Shown here: piece after piece, positions 44,469-53,920 of the stretch
Numbering within the stretch: position 1 is the first letter of the stretch
Layout of the letters: the number at the start of each line of letters is the position of its first letter
Source of the DNA: Hoeflea prorocentri
GTDB lineage: Bacteria > Pseudomonadota > Alphaproteobacteria > Rhizobiales > Rhizobiaceae
NCBI RefSeq assembly: GCF_027944115.1
Contig: NZ_JAPJZI010000001.1
Coordinates: 4,464,001 to 4,528,000, forward strand
DNA: 64,000 bases
Direction of reading: 5' to 3'
Translations under genes and position numbers: made by a program
The notes under the pieces: model-generated
What the model was told of the DNA's origin: nothing
The model's database searches: none
What the model saw: the letters and a program-made list of their open reading frames with translations, nothing else

Positions 44469-44471
44469 GCC

Positions 44472-45218
44472 GTGCGCGTGCTGGTGACGAGACCCGAGCC
44501 CGGCGCCTCGTCGACCGCTGAACGTCTGCGTAACCTCGGGTACGAACCCGTCTTGATGCCCCTGACGCGCATTGTCGACATGCCGGCCGACTTAAGCGAG
44601 CTCGCTGACGCACCGGCCTTTGCCGCGACCAGCGCGTCGGCCATCCGGTCCTGGCGAGCGCGCGGCATTGAAGCCGAATATCTTCACCGGCCATTCTATG
44701 CGGTTGGAGAAAGGACTGCGGCCGTGGCACGGGACTGTGGTTTCGAGATTGTTTCCGCCGGCGGTGGTGACGGAGCAGATCTGGGGCGCCTCGTCGATGA
44801 TGATGTGCGGTCCGGCAAGCTGCGGCTGAGTGAACAGGCACCATTGATCTACCTTGCCGGTGCCGTCAGGCATGGCGGTTTTGAATCTCAGCTTCTTGAG
44901 AGAAATATTCCCCACAGAACCGTTGAAATCTATAAAATCGGGAAAATAAGTTATTCAACTGACTATATTCTTGAAGCTCTATCCACCGGCGGACAATCTG
45001 CTGTCTTGCTTTATTCGCGTGTGGCCGCCGATTGCTTCTTTCGGCTGATCGATACATCGGCAAATTATAACAATTTGAAAAATATATCTTTTCTTTGCAT
45101 GAGTGATAATGTTCTGGACGCCGTGCCGGAAAATGTCAGGCCCAAAGCCATCGTATCGGCCGCGCCTGACGAGAAAAGCCTTCTTGCGCTGCTTGGCGGC
45201 AGCGACAAAATGTTCTGA
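44472..45218 (+). CDS. hemD: uroporphyrinogen-III synthase
   Basis: 248 residues, three bases after hemC, GTG start. It closes hydroxymethylbilane with inversion of ring D. VLVTRPEPGASSTAERLRNLGYEPVLMPLTRIV and PFYAVGERTAAVARDCGF are recognisable; the family is otherwise very divergent. The segment from about 44880 to 45110 is markedly AT-rich compared with the rest of the operon (for example a run containing AAATTATAACAATTTG), which suggests a replaced or freely drifting part. Confidence 0.9.
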   Translation: MRVLVTRPEPGASSTAERLRNLGYEPVLMPLTRIVDMPADLSELADAPAFAATSASAIRSWRARGIEAEYLHRPFYAVGERTAAVARDCGFEIVSAGGGDGADLGRLVDDDVRSGKLRLSEQAPLIYLAGAVRHGGFESQLLERNIPHRTVEIYKIGKISYSTDYILEALSTGGQSAVLLYSRVAADCFFRLIDTSANYNNLKNISFLCMSDNVLDAVPENVRPKAIVSAAPDEKSLLALLGGSDKMF

Positions 45219-45326
45219 CGAAATCAGGCGTCGCATCTTCCATCGTATTTCGACCGATACTAATTTCCGAACGGACCATTGCCGTCTCCCATTTCGCTTC
45301 GTCAAGAAACTCCAAGAGGATCACCC

Positions 45327-46826
45327 ATGGCACAGGGCAGCAAGCCGCGCCATTCGCGCAGGACCCGCAAACCGGTCACCATCGATCTTGAGCCGGAGGC
45401 TGTCAGCAAAGGGGATCCGGAGACGAATAACGGCGCCGCGAAGGCCGCTTCCGACAGCAAACCCACCAGTGAATCCGCGGCAAAGACGCCTGATACGAAG
45501 GCCGATGCAGGTAAGCCGAAAGAGGCTGAAAAGGCAGAGCGGGTGACGGAGCAGGCCGCGCGCGCCGCCAAAGCGATGCCCGAGGCAACGGATAAAAAAC
45601 CAACCGCTGCCCAAGCAGCAAAGCCGGCTGAAAAGCCCAAGGCTAAGACGGTGCCGGATTCGTCCAAAGGATCGCCGGATCGCACCGGTGATGCGAACGG
45701 AGGTTCAAATCCTCAAAAGCCGGGTGGTGGTGGCCGGTCGATTGTTGTCGGCCTTGTCGGTGCCGTGATTGCGCTTGCCGCATTTGCCGGCCTTCAATGG
45801 TCAGGCGTTTTGCCCGCACCCTCCGGATCAGGTGGCAGCTCAAGCGAACTCGCTGAGCTGAAACAGACGGTTGCCGCGCTGGAAACCCAGGTGTCGGATG
45901 CCTCAGCTTCCGTCGGCAGCGCCATCGAGAGCCGCCTTTCCGCTTTGGAAAACACCGCGTCGACGTCCGGCGGGCAGGATGTCTCCGACCTTGATGCCCG
46001 TGTCTCCTCCCTTGCAGACAAGGTCGAGGCGCTTGGCGGTGTAGGCGGAGACAACGGTGGTCCGAAACTGGCGGAAAAGGTTTCTTCTATCGAAGGTGCC
46101 CAGACAGCGCTGCAGGCCGATGTTCAAAAACTGACCAGTGAGTTGTCGGCGCTGACGACACGCATCAGCACGGATGAGGGAAAGCAGGATCAGGCGCTCA
46201 AGTCGCTGGAAGATCGTGTAGCGTCCGTTGAACAATCACTGTCCAGTCCAAGGGAAGACATCAAGGTTGCCCGCGCATTGGCGGCCGCGAGCCTCAAGGC
46301 CGCGATCGACCGCGGCGGGTCCTTCATGGCTGAACTCGAGGCTTTTGCGAGTGTCGACGGCGATAGCCCGGCAATCGGTCAGCTGCGGTCGTTTGCTGCG
46401 AGCGGCGTACCGTCGCGGACCAGCCTGACCAATGAGTTCCCGACCGTCGCTGCCGCCATGATCAAGGCAGCGGATGGCTCAGGCGCCGACAGCGGATGGT
46501 TTGGCCGGCTGGTGGACAGTGCGTCTTCGGTCGTCAAGGTCAGGCCGGTGGGCGATGTCTCGGGTGACAGTGCCGATGCGATCGTTGCCCGCATGGAGTT
46601 CAAGTTGAACAATGGCGATCTCCAAGGTGCCATCGACGAGTGGAAAACACTCCCGGAAGCCTCACAGGAAGTGTCTCAGGATTATGAAAAGAACCTTCAG
46701 GCCCGCCTGACGGTCGAGAAGATCGTGGCCGGAACGGTGAATGCCGCCCTGCCGGCGGACAATGCGGGCGCAGCCGCCGCATCTTCCGATACAAAACAGC
46801 CGAGCCAGGCTGGGGACGGTAACTGA
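45327..46826 (+). CDS. mitofilin-family inner membrane protein
   Basis: 499 residues, alphaproteobacterial Mic60/mitofilin homologue. The N-terminal 135 residues are Lys/Ala-rich and cytoplasmic; one membrane helix at about residues 139-160 (SIVVGLVGAVIALAAFAGL); then a long coiled coil (ELAELKQTVAALETQVSDAS and on) and a C-terminal mitofilin part. Relatives bend the intracytoplasmic membrane and link it to the outer membrane. The ATG at 45327 follows AGAGGA. Its place between hemD and hemY is conserved in the class. Confidence 0.9.
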   Translation: MAQGSKPRHSRRTRKPVTIDLEPEAVSKGDPETNNGAAKAASDSKPTSESAAKTPDTKADAGKPKEAEKAERVTEQAARAAKAMPEATDKKPTAAQAAKPAEKPKAKTVPDSSKGSPDRTGDANGGSNPQKPGGGGRSIVVGLVGAVIALAAFAGLQWSGVLPAPSGSGGSSSELAELKQTVAALETQVSDASASVGSAIESRLSALENTASTSGGQDVSDLDARVSSLADKVEALGGVGGDNGGPKLAEKVSSIEGAQTALQADVQKLTSELSALTTRISTDEGKQDQALKSLEDRVASVEQSLSSPREDIKVARALAAASLKAAIDRGGSFMAELEAFASVDGDSPAIGQLRSFAASGVPSRTSLTNEFPTVAAAMIKAADGSGADSGWFGRLVDSASSVVKVRPVGDVSGDSADAIVARMEFKLNNGDLQGAIDEWKTLPEASQEVSQDYEKNLQARLTVEKIVAGTVNAALPADNAGAAAASSDTKQPSQAGDGN

Positions 46827-46827
46827 T

Positions 46828-48726
46828 ATGATCCGCTTGCTAATTTATATCGCCCTCGTTCTGATCCTGGGCTTCGGCTTCGCCTGGCTCGCCGACAGGC
46901 CCGGCAGCCTGTCAATCACCTGGCAGGGCCAACTGATCGAAATGTCGCTCATGGTGGCGGTTTCCGGCATTGTGGGCCTGATTGCCATCATCATGATCGG
47001 CTGGTGGCTGATCCGGACGATTGTCGCCTCACCCCATCTGATGTCGCGCTATTTCCGCGCCCGCAAGCGCGACCGCGGCTACCAGGCGCTGTCGACAGGT
47101 CTGATCGCGGCCGGTGCCGGCGATGCGGCGACGGCGCGCAAGATGACGCAGCGCACGATGGGACTGCTCAGCGCCGATCAGGAACCGCTTATCCATCTGC
47201 TGGATGCCCAGACGGATCTGATCGAGGGCAAGAACGATTCGGCACGCGCCAAATTCGAAGCCATGGTCGAGGATCCGGAGACGCGCGAATTGGGATTGCG
47301 CGGCCTTTATCTTGAAGCACGGCGGCTGGGCGCCATGGAGGCTGCTCAGCACTATGCGGAGGAAGCGGCCGAAAAGGCTCCCCACCTGCCATGGGCGGCC
47401 GAGGCTGCGCTGGGTTTCCGGTCCGCCAGTGGGGATTGGGACGATGCAATCCGGCTCTTGGAAAAACAGCGTGTGGCGCGCGTGCTGGCCAAGGTGGAGG
47501 CCGACCGTAAGAAGGCCGTGCTCTTGACCGCCCGCGCCATGCAAAGGCTGGACGGCGGGGAGGTTGCCGGCGCGCGCACCGACGGCGTCGAAGCCAACAA
47601 GCTGGCACCCGACCTGGTGCCCGCCGCGCTGATTGCGGCGCAGGCGCTCTACCGGGAAAACAGCCTGCGCAAGGGATCGCGGATCCTGGAGAAGATGTGG
47701 AAGAGCGAGCCGCATCCGGATGTGGCGGATGCCTATATCCGGGCAAGGCCGGGCGATTCGACCCATGACCGGCTCAAGCGGGCGCAGAAGCTGGAAGGTT
47801 TCAAACGAAACCATGTCGAGGCGCTTTATGCAGTGGCCCGGGCGGCGCTCGACGCGCAGGAGTTCAGCCTTGCCCGCGAGAAGGCGGAAGCCGCCGTGCG
47901 GGTTCGAGCAAGCGAAGGCGTGTTTCTGCTTCTTGCCGATATCGAGGAAGCCGAAACAGGCGATCAGGGCCGCGTTCGCCACTGGCTGGCACAGGCAGTG
48001 CGTGCGCCCAGGGACCCGGCCTGGACGGCTGACGGATATGTTGCCGACCATTGGGCGCCTGTCTCGCCCGTGACGGGTAAACTGGATGCGTTTGAATGGA
48101 AAGTGCCGGTTGAGCAGATTGCCGGCCCTGTGGAGGATGCAGACGCACGCCACACCAATGCCGAGCAGGCGCTGAAATCGTTGCCGCCACTGGCGGCATC
48201 AGCGCCCGTTGTTGAAGAACCGGTGGCTCCGGAACCTGTTATAGAGATTGAACCGGAACCGGTGCCGGAAGACCCGCCCGCCGAACCGGAGGTTGCTGCC
48301 GAGCCCGAAATCGAGCCGGCGCAAGAACCCGCGCCTGAGCCGAAACCCGAAGAGCCGGTCAAGCCCGATGTTTCCGAAGCGGAGGTGATCGAAGAGCCTG
48401 CCGTGGAGAAGCAGGATATCGTGGCAGAGACACCGCCGCGGGTTCAGGAAACCGAGCCCCTAGCGAACGGGAAAGACGCTGAGCCTGTGGCCGAGCCGGC
48501 TGCGACCGAGGTTCCTGTCAAACCGGATGTGATCGAGACGGTTGAGAAGGAACCGGCTGTCGAAAAGGCGGCAAGCGAAGGCGAAACGCACATCGTTACC
48601 GATGCAGTCGGTGCGGACAAGGACAAGGCGCGTGAGGCCGCATTTCTTGCCAAGCCGCCGGACGATCCGGGTGTCAAGGAGGGCGCCGAGCCCGAGGAGC
48701 CGAAGTCGCGCTTCAGGCTGTTTTAG
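46828..48726 (+). CDS. hemY: HemY-like membrane protein with TPR repeats
   Basis: 632 residues, HemY N-terminal family (not the protoporphyrinogen oxidase of the same name). Two membrane helices in the first 70 residues (LLIYIALVLILGFGFAWLA; LMVAVSGIVGLIAIIMIGWWL), then TPR-type helices to about residue 460, then a Pro/Glu-rich tail of about 170 residues unlike the compact E. coli protein. Its role in haem synthesis is not settled. It starts one base after the mitofilin stop. Confidence 0.9.
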   Translation: MIRLLIYIALVLILGFGFAWLADRPGSLSITWQGQLIEMSLMVAVSGIVGLIAIIMIGWWLIRTIVASPHLMSRYFRARKRDRGYQALSTGLIAAGAGDAATARKMTQRTMGLLSADQEPLIHLLDAQTDLIEGKNDSARAKFEAMVEDPETRELGLRGLYLEARRLGAMEAAQHYAEEAAEKAPHLPWAAEAALGFRSASGDWDDAIRLLEKQRVARVLAKVEADRKKAVLLTARAMQRLDGGEVAGARTDGVEANKLAPDLVPAALIAAQALYRENSLRKGSRILEKMWKSEPHPDVADAYIRARPGDSTHDRLKRAQKLEGFKRNHVEALYAVARAALDAQEFSLAREKAEAAVRVRASEGVFLLLADIEEAETGDQGRVRHWLAQAVRAPRDPAWTADGYVADHWAPVSPVTGKLDAFEWKVPVEQIAGPVEDADARHTNAEQALKSLPPLAASAPVVEEPVAPEPVIEIEPEPVPEDPPAEPEVAAEPEIEPAQEPAPEPKPEEPVKPDVSEAEVIEEPAVEKQDIVAETPPRVQETEPLANGKDAEPVAEPAATEVPVKPDVIETVEKEPAVEKAASEGETHIVTDAVGADKDKAREAAFLAKPPDDPGVKEGAEPEEPKSRFRLF

Positions 48727-48855
48727 CCAGTTTATGCTTGCGGTCGCATGCAGGCGGCCTAAATTCGATGCTGTTGGTATGTCTTGGCACACGGCACGGT
48801 GCGATGCTATTTGCATTTCTTTCGGGGCACTGAGCCTTAACCATCAGGATCGGGA

Positions 48856-49323
48856 ATGTTTGAACAGTTTCAGAGATTCATACAGTCGCTGGGCGGCGAA
48901 GAGCAGAGAGATGTGACGCATGACGACCCGCGTGTCGCGGCCGCTGCGCTTTTCTTCCACGTCATCGACGCGGATGGCGTGTCCGACCCGGCGGAACGCG
49001 AAAAGCTCAGCGAACTGCTGGAGCAGCAATATTCCCTGAACAAGACCGAATTGCAGAAGCTGATTGATGCGGGAAAACAGGCTGAAGACGAAGCGGTTGA
49101 TTTTTACGCGTTCACCAGTGTCCTGAAACGCTCGCTCGATGCCGAACAGCGGGTCAAGTTCATCGAGCTTTTGTGGGAACTCGTCTATGCCGACGGCGAA
49201 CGCCATGAGCTTGAGGACAATGTGGTGTGGCGCGTTGCCGAGCTTCTCGGCGTTTCCGATCGTGACCGGGTGCTGATGCGGCAGCGTGTTGCCGCTCGCC
49301 TCGGTTCGGGAGAGGATGGCTGA
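48856..49323 (+). CDS. TerB-family protein
   Basis: 155 residues, TerB-like helical metal-binding domain: AAALFFHVIDADGVSDPAEREKL and LLWELVYADGERHELEDNVVWRVAELLGV each carry the acidic D-x-D/E set of the tellurite-resistance protein fold. Family members are linked to envelope stress, but no other ter gene is near. Its stop overlaps the next start by one base. It begins 129 bases after hemY. Confidence 0.88.
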   Translation: MFEQFQRFIQSLGGEEQRDVTHDDPRVAAAALFFHVIDADGVSDPAEREKLSELLEQQYSLNKTELQKLIDAGKQAEDEAVDFYAFTSVLKRSLDAEQRVKFIELLWELVYADGERHELEDNVVWRVAELLGVSDRDRVLMRQRVAARLGSGEDG

Positions 49324-50099
49324 TGCTTTTCGATCCCGGCGCTGAGCGGCCCGGACCCAATCGCATTCTCGTGGTGCTCCACCAGGAAACATCAAGCCCG
49401 GGCCGGGTCGGGCAGATGCTTGAGCTTGCCGGATTTGACCTCGACATACGGCGTCCCGTCCTCGGCGATCCACTGCCCGACACGCTGGCCGATCATGCCG
49501 GCGCGGTTATCTTCGGCGGTCCGATGAGTGCCAATGACGAGGATGAATTTGTCCGCCGCGAGATTGATTGGCATGCTGTCCCTCTTGCCGAGAACAAGCC
49601 TTATCTTGGTATCTGCCTGGGCGCGCAGATGCTGGTCCGCCATCTGGGCGGAACGGTGGAAGGGCACAATGACGGGCTGACTGAAATCGGCTGGTACCCG
49701 CTGCAGCCGACACAGGACGGTTCACAATTGATGGACTGGCCGGATACGGTCTATCAGTTTCACCGGGAAGGCTTCAGCCTGCCGAGCGGCGCACAGTTGC
49801 TTGCAACGGCGCAGTCCTATCCCAATCAGGCCTTTCGTTATGGCGAAAACGCCTGGGGCATCCAGTTTCATGCGGAGCTGACCCAGGTGATGATGCAGCG
49901 CTGGGTGGTGCGCGGCGCCGAGCGGTTCACTCTTCCCGGCGCGCAGCAGGGTGACGAGCATCTTAAAGGGCGGTTGATTCACGATGCGCGGCTGCGATAT
50001 TGGCTGGCACAGTTTCTGAGGATGGTTTTCAGCCGGGAGATCCCGGGTGAACAAGCGTGGGCCGACCGGGTGCTGCAGCACCATTCCGCAACGGGCTGA
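49323..50099 (+). CDS. class I glutamine amidotransferase-like protein
   Basis: 258 residues, GMP synthase-type glutaminase fold. Nucleophile Cys98 in LGICLGAQML, His183 and Glu185 in GIQFHAELT complete the triad. No synthetase domain is present, so it probably pairs with another enzyme or hydrolyses gamma-glutamyl compounds. It shares one base with the TerB stop and is therefore translationally linked to it. The MFS gene on the other strand ends one base after its stop. Confidence 0.9.
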   Translation: MLFDPGAERPGPNRILVVLHQETSSPGRVGQMLELAGFDLDIRRPVLGDPLPDTLADHAGAVIFGGPMSANDEDEFVRREIDWHAVPLAENKPYLGICLGAQMLVRHLGGTVEGHNDGLTEIGWYPLQPTQDGSQLMDWPDTVYQFHREGFSLPSGAQLLATAQSYPNQAFRYGENAWGIQFHAELTQVMMQRWVVRGAERFTLPGAQQGDEHLKGRLIHDARLRYWLAQFLRMVFSREIPGEQAWADRVLQHHSATG

Positions 50100-50100
50100 T

Positions 50101-51339
50101 CTATTCCACGCGGCGCAGGCGCTGGATTTTCCGCAGGCCCGGAAATAGAAGTGCCCATATTCCGGCAACACCGATCGCACCGATGCCGCCAAGAGCAACG
50201 GCCGGAACGGCTCCGATGAGGGCCGCCATGCCGCCGGCGCGGAATTCGCCAAGCTCGTTGGATGCACCGATAAACACCATGTTGACCGCACTGACCCGGC
50301 CGCGCAGCTTGTCGGGTGTCCACAACTGGATAAGCGTCTGACGCACATAAACGGAAATCATGTCAGCGGCTCCCATGACGGCGAGGGCCAGAATTGACAG
50401 CCAAGCTATTGTCGACAGGCCGAAGACCGTGGTCGCCGCACCGAATACGCCCACCGCAATCAACATGGAATGTCCAGCGCGGCTCTGGAATGGGTGGGCC
50501 GTCAGGTAGATTGCCATGGCAACCGCACCGACCCCCGGCGCTGCGCGAAGCAGGCCGAGACCCCACGGGCCGAGATCCAGAATGTCGCGTGCAAAGACCG
50601 GCATGAGGGCGACCGCGCCACCGAGCAGAACGGCAAACATGTCGAGCGAAATGGCGCCGAGGACAATTTTTTCGCGCCAGATATAGCGAAAGCCGGCAGA
50701 AAGGGTCTTCCAGCTTTGATTGCGGACCCCGCGCTGCTGGTGTGGCCTTGGTATTGTAAAAATGAGGATCGACCCGCACAGAAACAACACGGTGCTGGTG
50801 ATGTACGGAACCGACGCGCCCAGACCATAGAGCAGTCCGCCCGCGACCGGGCCGAGGATCGTTGCGCTCTGCCAGGACATGGAGTTCCATGCAATGGCGT
50901 TGGCCAGATCCTCCTCCGGTACCAGGTTGGGCGCGAGCGAGGTTGAGGCCGGCGCGAAGAAGGCGCGGGCCGTTCCGAAAACCACCAGAACCACAAAGAC
51001 CGGGAGCGGTGAGGTCAGGCCGCGCAGGGTGAGAAACACCAGCGCCAGTGCCGAAAACAGGGCGACAATCTCGCAGATTCCCATGATCATGCGGCGACCA
51101 AAGCGGTCCGCCACAGCCCCGGTCACCAGAATCAGCAGCAGCGAAGGCAGAAACTGCACCAGACCGATCAGACCGAGATCGAAAGGGTCGCGCGTCAAGT
51201 CGTAGATTTGCCAGCCAACGGCGACGCTGATGATCTGAATGCTGAATGTGGAGAGGAATCTCGCCAGCCAATAAAGGGTGAAAGAGCGATGACGGAACGC
51301 TGCGAAACGCTCTGTGGCGGCTGGTTCGTCAGGGCGCAT
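50101..51339 (-). CDS. MFS exporter (EntS-like)
   Basis: 412 residues with about twelve hydrophobic segments, MFS_3 group that includes the enterobactin exporter EntS. Family signs are RHRSFTLYWLARFLSTFSIQIISVAVGWQIYDLT, VTGAVADRFGRRMIMG and QTLIQLWTPDKLRGRVSAVNMVFIGASNELGEFRAG. The substrate is unknown; no siderophore genes are near. ATG at 51339. It shares a 151-base upstream region with yggT. Confidence 0.9.
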   Translation of the reverse strand: MRPDEPAATERFAAFRHRSFTLYWLARFLSTFSIQIISVAVGWQIYDLTRDPFDLGLIGLVQFLPSLLLILVTGAVADRFGRRMIMGICEIVALFSALALVFLTLRGLTSPLPVFVVLVVFGTARAFFAPASTSLAPNLVPEEDLANAIAWNSMSWQSATILGPVAGGLLYGLGASVPYITSTVLFLCGSILIFTIPRPHQQRGVRNQSWKTLSAGFRYIWREKIVLGAISLDMFAVLLGGAVALMPVFARDILDLGPWGLGLLRAAPGVGAVAMAIYLTAHPFQSRAGHSMLIAVGVFGAATTVFGLSTIAWLSILALAVMGAADMISVYVRQTLIQLWTPDKLRGRVSAVNMVFIGASNELGEFRAGGMAALIGAVPAVALGGIGAIGVAGIWALLFPGLRKIQRLRRVE

Positions 51340-51490
51340 GGCGACTGGATGTCGTGGAGGCAGGCATTGCGCCTTTATAGGGCGCTGATGGAAATTGCAA
51401 AAGCCGCAATTCGTCCCGATTGCCGGCGAACGGACTTGCCGCGGGCCAGAGCAATGGCTACATAGCGGAAATCACAGTTTGGAGACCTCG

Positions 51491-51781
51491 ATGTACGCCC
51501 TTTTTTCGACCATCGATCTTGCGCTCGGCATTTACACCTGGATCATCATCGGCAGTGCCATCTTCTCGTGGCTCTACGCATTCAATGTGGTCAATACAGG
51601 CAATCGTTTCGTCGGTATGATCGGCGATTTTCTTTACAGGGCGACCGAACCGGCACTGCGGCCCATCAAGCGGATCATGCCGGATCTTGGCGGTCTGGAT
51701 ATTTCCCCCATCATTCTCCTGTTGATTATCTTCTTTTTGCGCCGTTTCCTTTGGACCAGCATCTATCCAATGGTCAGCTAG
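51491..51781 (+). CDS. YggT-family membrane protein
   Basis: 96 residues with two hydrophobic segments ([22 protein letters not shown] and [18 protein letters not shown]) around the conserved [18 protein letters not shown] loop. The family is implicated in membrane and osmotic functions and in septal complexes. The ATG at 51491 follows GGAG. Followed by DUF167, its usual partner. Confidence 0.92.
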   Translation: MYALFSTIDLALGIYTWIIIGSAIFSWLYAFNVVNTGNRFVGMIGDFLYRATEPALRPIKRIMPDLGGLDISPIILLLIIFFLRRFLWTSIYPMVS

Positions 51782-51807
51782 GAGCAGCTGCCGGCTGGCT
51801 TCGTTGC

Positions 51808-52104
51808 GTGGACGGCGGATTGGTGTTGAATGTCCGGCTGACGCCTGGTGCGTCCGTTGATGATCTTCCTGGTATTGAATCCGGTGCCGATGGCCGCTCC
51901 TACCTGAAGGCCAGGGTGCGCTCCGTTGCTGAAAAGGGTAAAGCCAACATGGCCCTGATCACGCTTTTGTCGAAACGAACCGGCCTTGCCAAAAGCAGTA
52001 TCCACATCCGCTCCGGTGGCAAGAGCCGGTTGAAGACTGTCTTTCTTGCATGCGCGGCTGGCCGGATGAAGGATATTCTCGCGCGCCTTGAAAACCGGTC
52101 ATGA
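51808..52104 (+). CDS. DUF167 (YggU) family protein
   Basis: About 98 residues, DUF167: GGLVLNVRLTPGASVDDL, YLKARVRSVAEKGKANMALITLLSKRTGL and IHIRSGGKSRLKTVFL. Function unknown. The GTG at 51808 is the only clear start; the frame is open upstream, but without a start near the yggT stop, and relatives are a dozen residues longer at the N-terminus. A start overlapping yggT is possible. Confidence 0.82.
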   Translation: MDGGLVLNVRLTPGASVDDLPGIESGADGRSYLKARVRSVAEKGKANMALITLLSKRTGLAKSSIHIRSGGKSRLKTVFLACAAGRMKDILARLENRS

Positions 52105-52134
52105 CCGGCGTGTAACAAGAGTTGAATTGACTTC

Positions 52135-52162
52135 ATGTGACACTTGTCGCGTAGATGTGACA
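52135..52162. promoter_or_regulatory. direct repeats, candidate BlaI-type operator
   Basis: ATGTGACA occurs at 52135-52142 and again at 52155-52162, exactly 20 bases apart (two helical turns). The first copy runs into the palindrome GACACTTGTC (52139-52148). The site ends 22 bases before the repressor start codon. Confidence 0.45.
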
Positions 52163-52184
52163 TCTGCCGCAAGGAGTCGACGTC

Positions 52185-52550
52185 ATGCAACCCTCGCCCA
52201 GCGAACTGCCGCTTTTGAAGGCGCTCTGGTCCAACAGCGAGCTCAGCGCCCGCGAACTGCACGAAAAGATTGCCGACGAGCTTGGCTGGTCGCTTTCATC
52301 CACGCGCAAGACGATTGACCGGATGATCGAGAAGGGTCTCGTCACAGCCGACGAGCGGCACGGTATCAAGGTTTACCGCGCGGCGGTGGACAAGATCTCG
52401 ACGCTTGCGGGGCTCACCCGACAATTTGCAAGAGCGGTTCTGGAAATCGACGGGCCGCTGCCTGCATCCTCGTTCACGGGAAGCCGGATACTGTCGTCAG
52501 AGGAGCTGGATGAGTTACAGCGCTTTCTTGATGAGGAGGCGGACCGTTGA
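52185..52550 (+). CDS. BlaI/MecI-family repressor
   Basis: 121 residues, penicillinase repressor family winged helix: SELPLLKALWSNSELSARELHEKIADELGWSLSSTRKTIDRMIEKGLVTADERHGIKVYRA, then a dimerisation tail. In the classical system a membrane metalloprotease cleaves BlaI when a beta-lactam is sensed. The next gene encodes such a protease and overlaps its stop by four bases. It probably represses this pair; other targets are unknown. Confidence 0.92.
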   Translation: MQPSPSELPLLKALWSNSELSARELHEKIADELGWSLSSTRKTIDRMIEKGLVTADERHGIKVYRAAVDKISTLAGLTRQFARAVLEIDGPLPASSFTGSRILSSEELDELQRFLDEEADR

Positions 52551-53902
52551 GCATCCTGGCGGCATGTTTGTTCAGCCTTGTCTGGGCGGCTGCTGTCTGG
52601 GCTCTTGCGGCGTCTACGGGTGGTGACAGGTTCAGGACGGTCTGGAGCCCGGGCCTTTTGCTGGCTGTGATCGCCGCCAGTGTTTTGCCCTGTGTTGTCT
52701 TCGTCATCGGTTGGCAGTGGCCTTTCGAAAGGACCATTTCTGCCTCAGGACCAATCGGTATGGCTGGAGAAGAGTTTCGTGCGATCTCAGGCATTGCGGA
52801 CCGCACGGTTCTGGTGTCCGGCGGTTCGGCGTTGCAGCTCGAAAGCATTGTCGTGGCGTTGTACCTTTCCGGTGTTGCCTGGACGGCTGTGCGTCAGGTC
52901 TACGGGACGGTACGCGTACTGCTGGTATTGCGTAGCGCACAAGCCCTTGGGCATACGCCCGGCGGATGGCCGCTACGCGCGACGGACCGACCGGTTCCGC
53001 CCTTTGCGGTCGGCGGTCCGATGGCATCGGTTGTGATGCCTGAAGGAATGCTCAAAGCTCTTTCAAAGGGACAGATGGCGGCAATTGTCGCACATGAGGA
53101 ATCTCATTTGCGTCACCGCGACCCCCTGGTTTCTCAATGTTTGACGGTTCTCGGCATAGTTTTCTGGTTCAATCCCTTTGTGAAGGATCTCATCGGACGC
53201 TGGCGCAGCGCCGTCGAACTACGGGCCGACAGCGATGCCCTCAAACATGCCGGGAGCATCGAACGCCGGGCTTATGCCCAAGTGCTGATTGGTGCATTGC
53301 GCGGCGGGGTAAACCCGCTGCCGGTCTCTTTTTCATCCCGCAATATAAGGAACGACAAGATGCGTATCAGTGCGATTGTAAAAGGATTCGAGTTCGACCG
53401 CGCAGGACGGGCAAGGCTTTTCGCCTGCTGCGCCGCATTGATGCTTTTGGCCGCAGGAACTGCAGGTGCCTTGAGCGCCAATACAGGCGCGGCCACGACG
53501 CTGGAGGAATTTATTTCCGGTGGCCGAGTGGTTTCGGCTTATGGCGTCAAGCGCAAGAACCTGAGGGTGCACACGGGTGTTGATGTCGCGGCGCGCCTTG
53601 GAACCGAAATCCTGGCGCCCAACGACGCGCTGGTGACACAGGCGACCGACCTCTTTCGCGGCAATCCGCGATGGGGCAAAGCGGTTGTGCTTGAATTTGA
53701 AGACGATGTCGTTGTCTGGCTGACCCACCTCGATAGCTACACGGTGAGCCCCGGCGACCGGGTTGCCGCCGGGCAGGTCATCGGCACCGTCGGCAGCACC
53801 GGGCAATCCACCGGGTCGCACGTGCATGTCGAGACGTATAAGGATGCACGGCGGGTCGACCCCGTGACGATATGGCCGTTTCTGCAACAGGCTGCAAAAT
53901 AG
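52547..53902 (+). CDS. M56/M23 double metallopeptidase (BlaR1-like, endopeptidase-fused)
   Basis: 451 residues. The N-terminal part is a BlaR1-type M56 membrane protease: helices, then AHEESHLRHRD with His183, Glu184 and His187 as the zinc site. After a further helix (about residues 285-305) comes a LytM-type M23 peptidoglycan endopeptidase: His342 and Asp346 in HTGVD, and His425/His427 in HVHVE, all zinc ligands intact. The usual penicillin-binding sensor domain is absent. So it can both cut a cytoplasmic repressor and touch the cell wall. Coupled to the BlaI-type gene. Function inferred by domain layout. Confidence 0.92.
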   Translation: MSILAACLFSLVWAAAVWALAASTGGDRFRTVWSPGLLLAVIAASVLPCVVFVIGWQWPFERTISASGPIGMAGEEFRAISGIADRTVLVSGGSALQLESIVVALYLSGVAWTAVRQVYGTVRVLLVLRSAQALGHTPGGWPLRATDRPVPPFAVGGPMASVVMPEGMLKALSKGQMAAIVAHEESHLRHRDPLVSQCLTVLGIVFWFNPFVKDLIGRWRSAVELRADSDALKHAGSIERRAYAQVLIGALRGGVNPLPVSFSSRNIRNDKMRISAIVKGFEFDRAGRARLFACCAALMLLAAGTAGALSANTGAATTLEEFISGGRVVSAYGVKRKNLRVHTGVDVAARLGTEILAPNDALVTQATDLFRGNPRWGKAVVLEFEDDVVVWLTHLDSYTVSPGDRVAAGQVIGTVGSTGQSTGSHVHVETYKDARRVDPVTIWPFLQQAAK

Positions 53903-53920
53903 AAAGGCTTTCAGCCGGTC

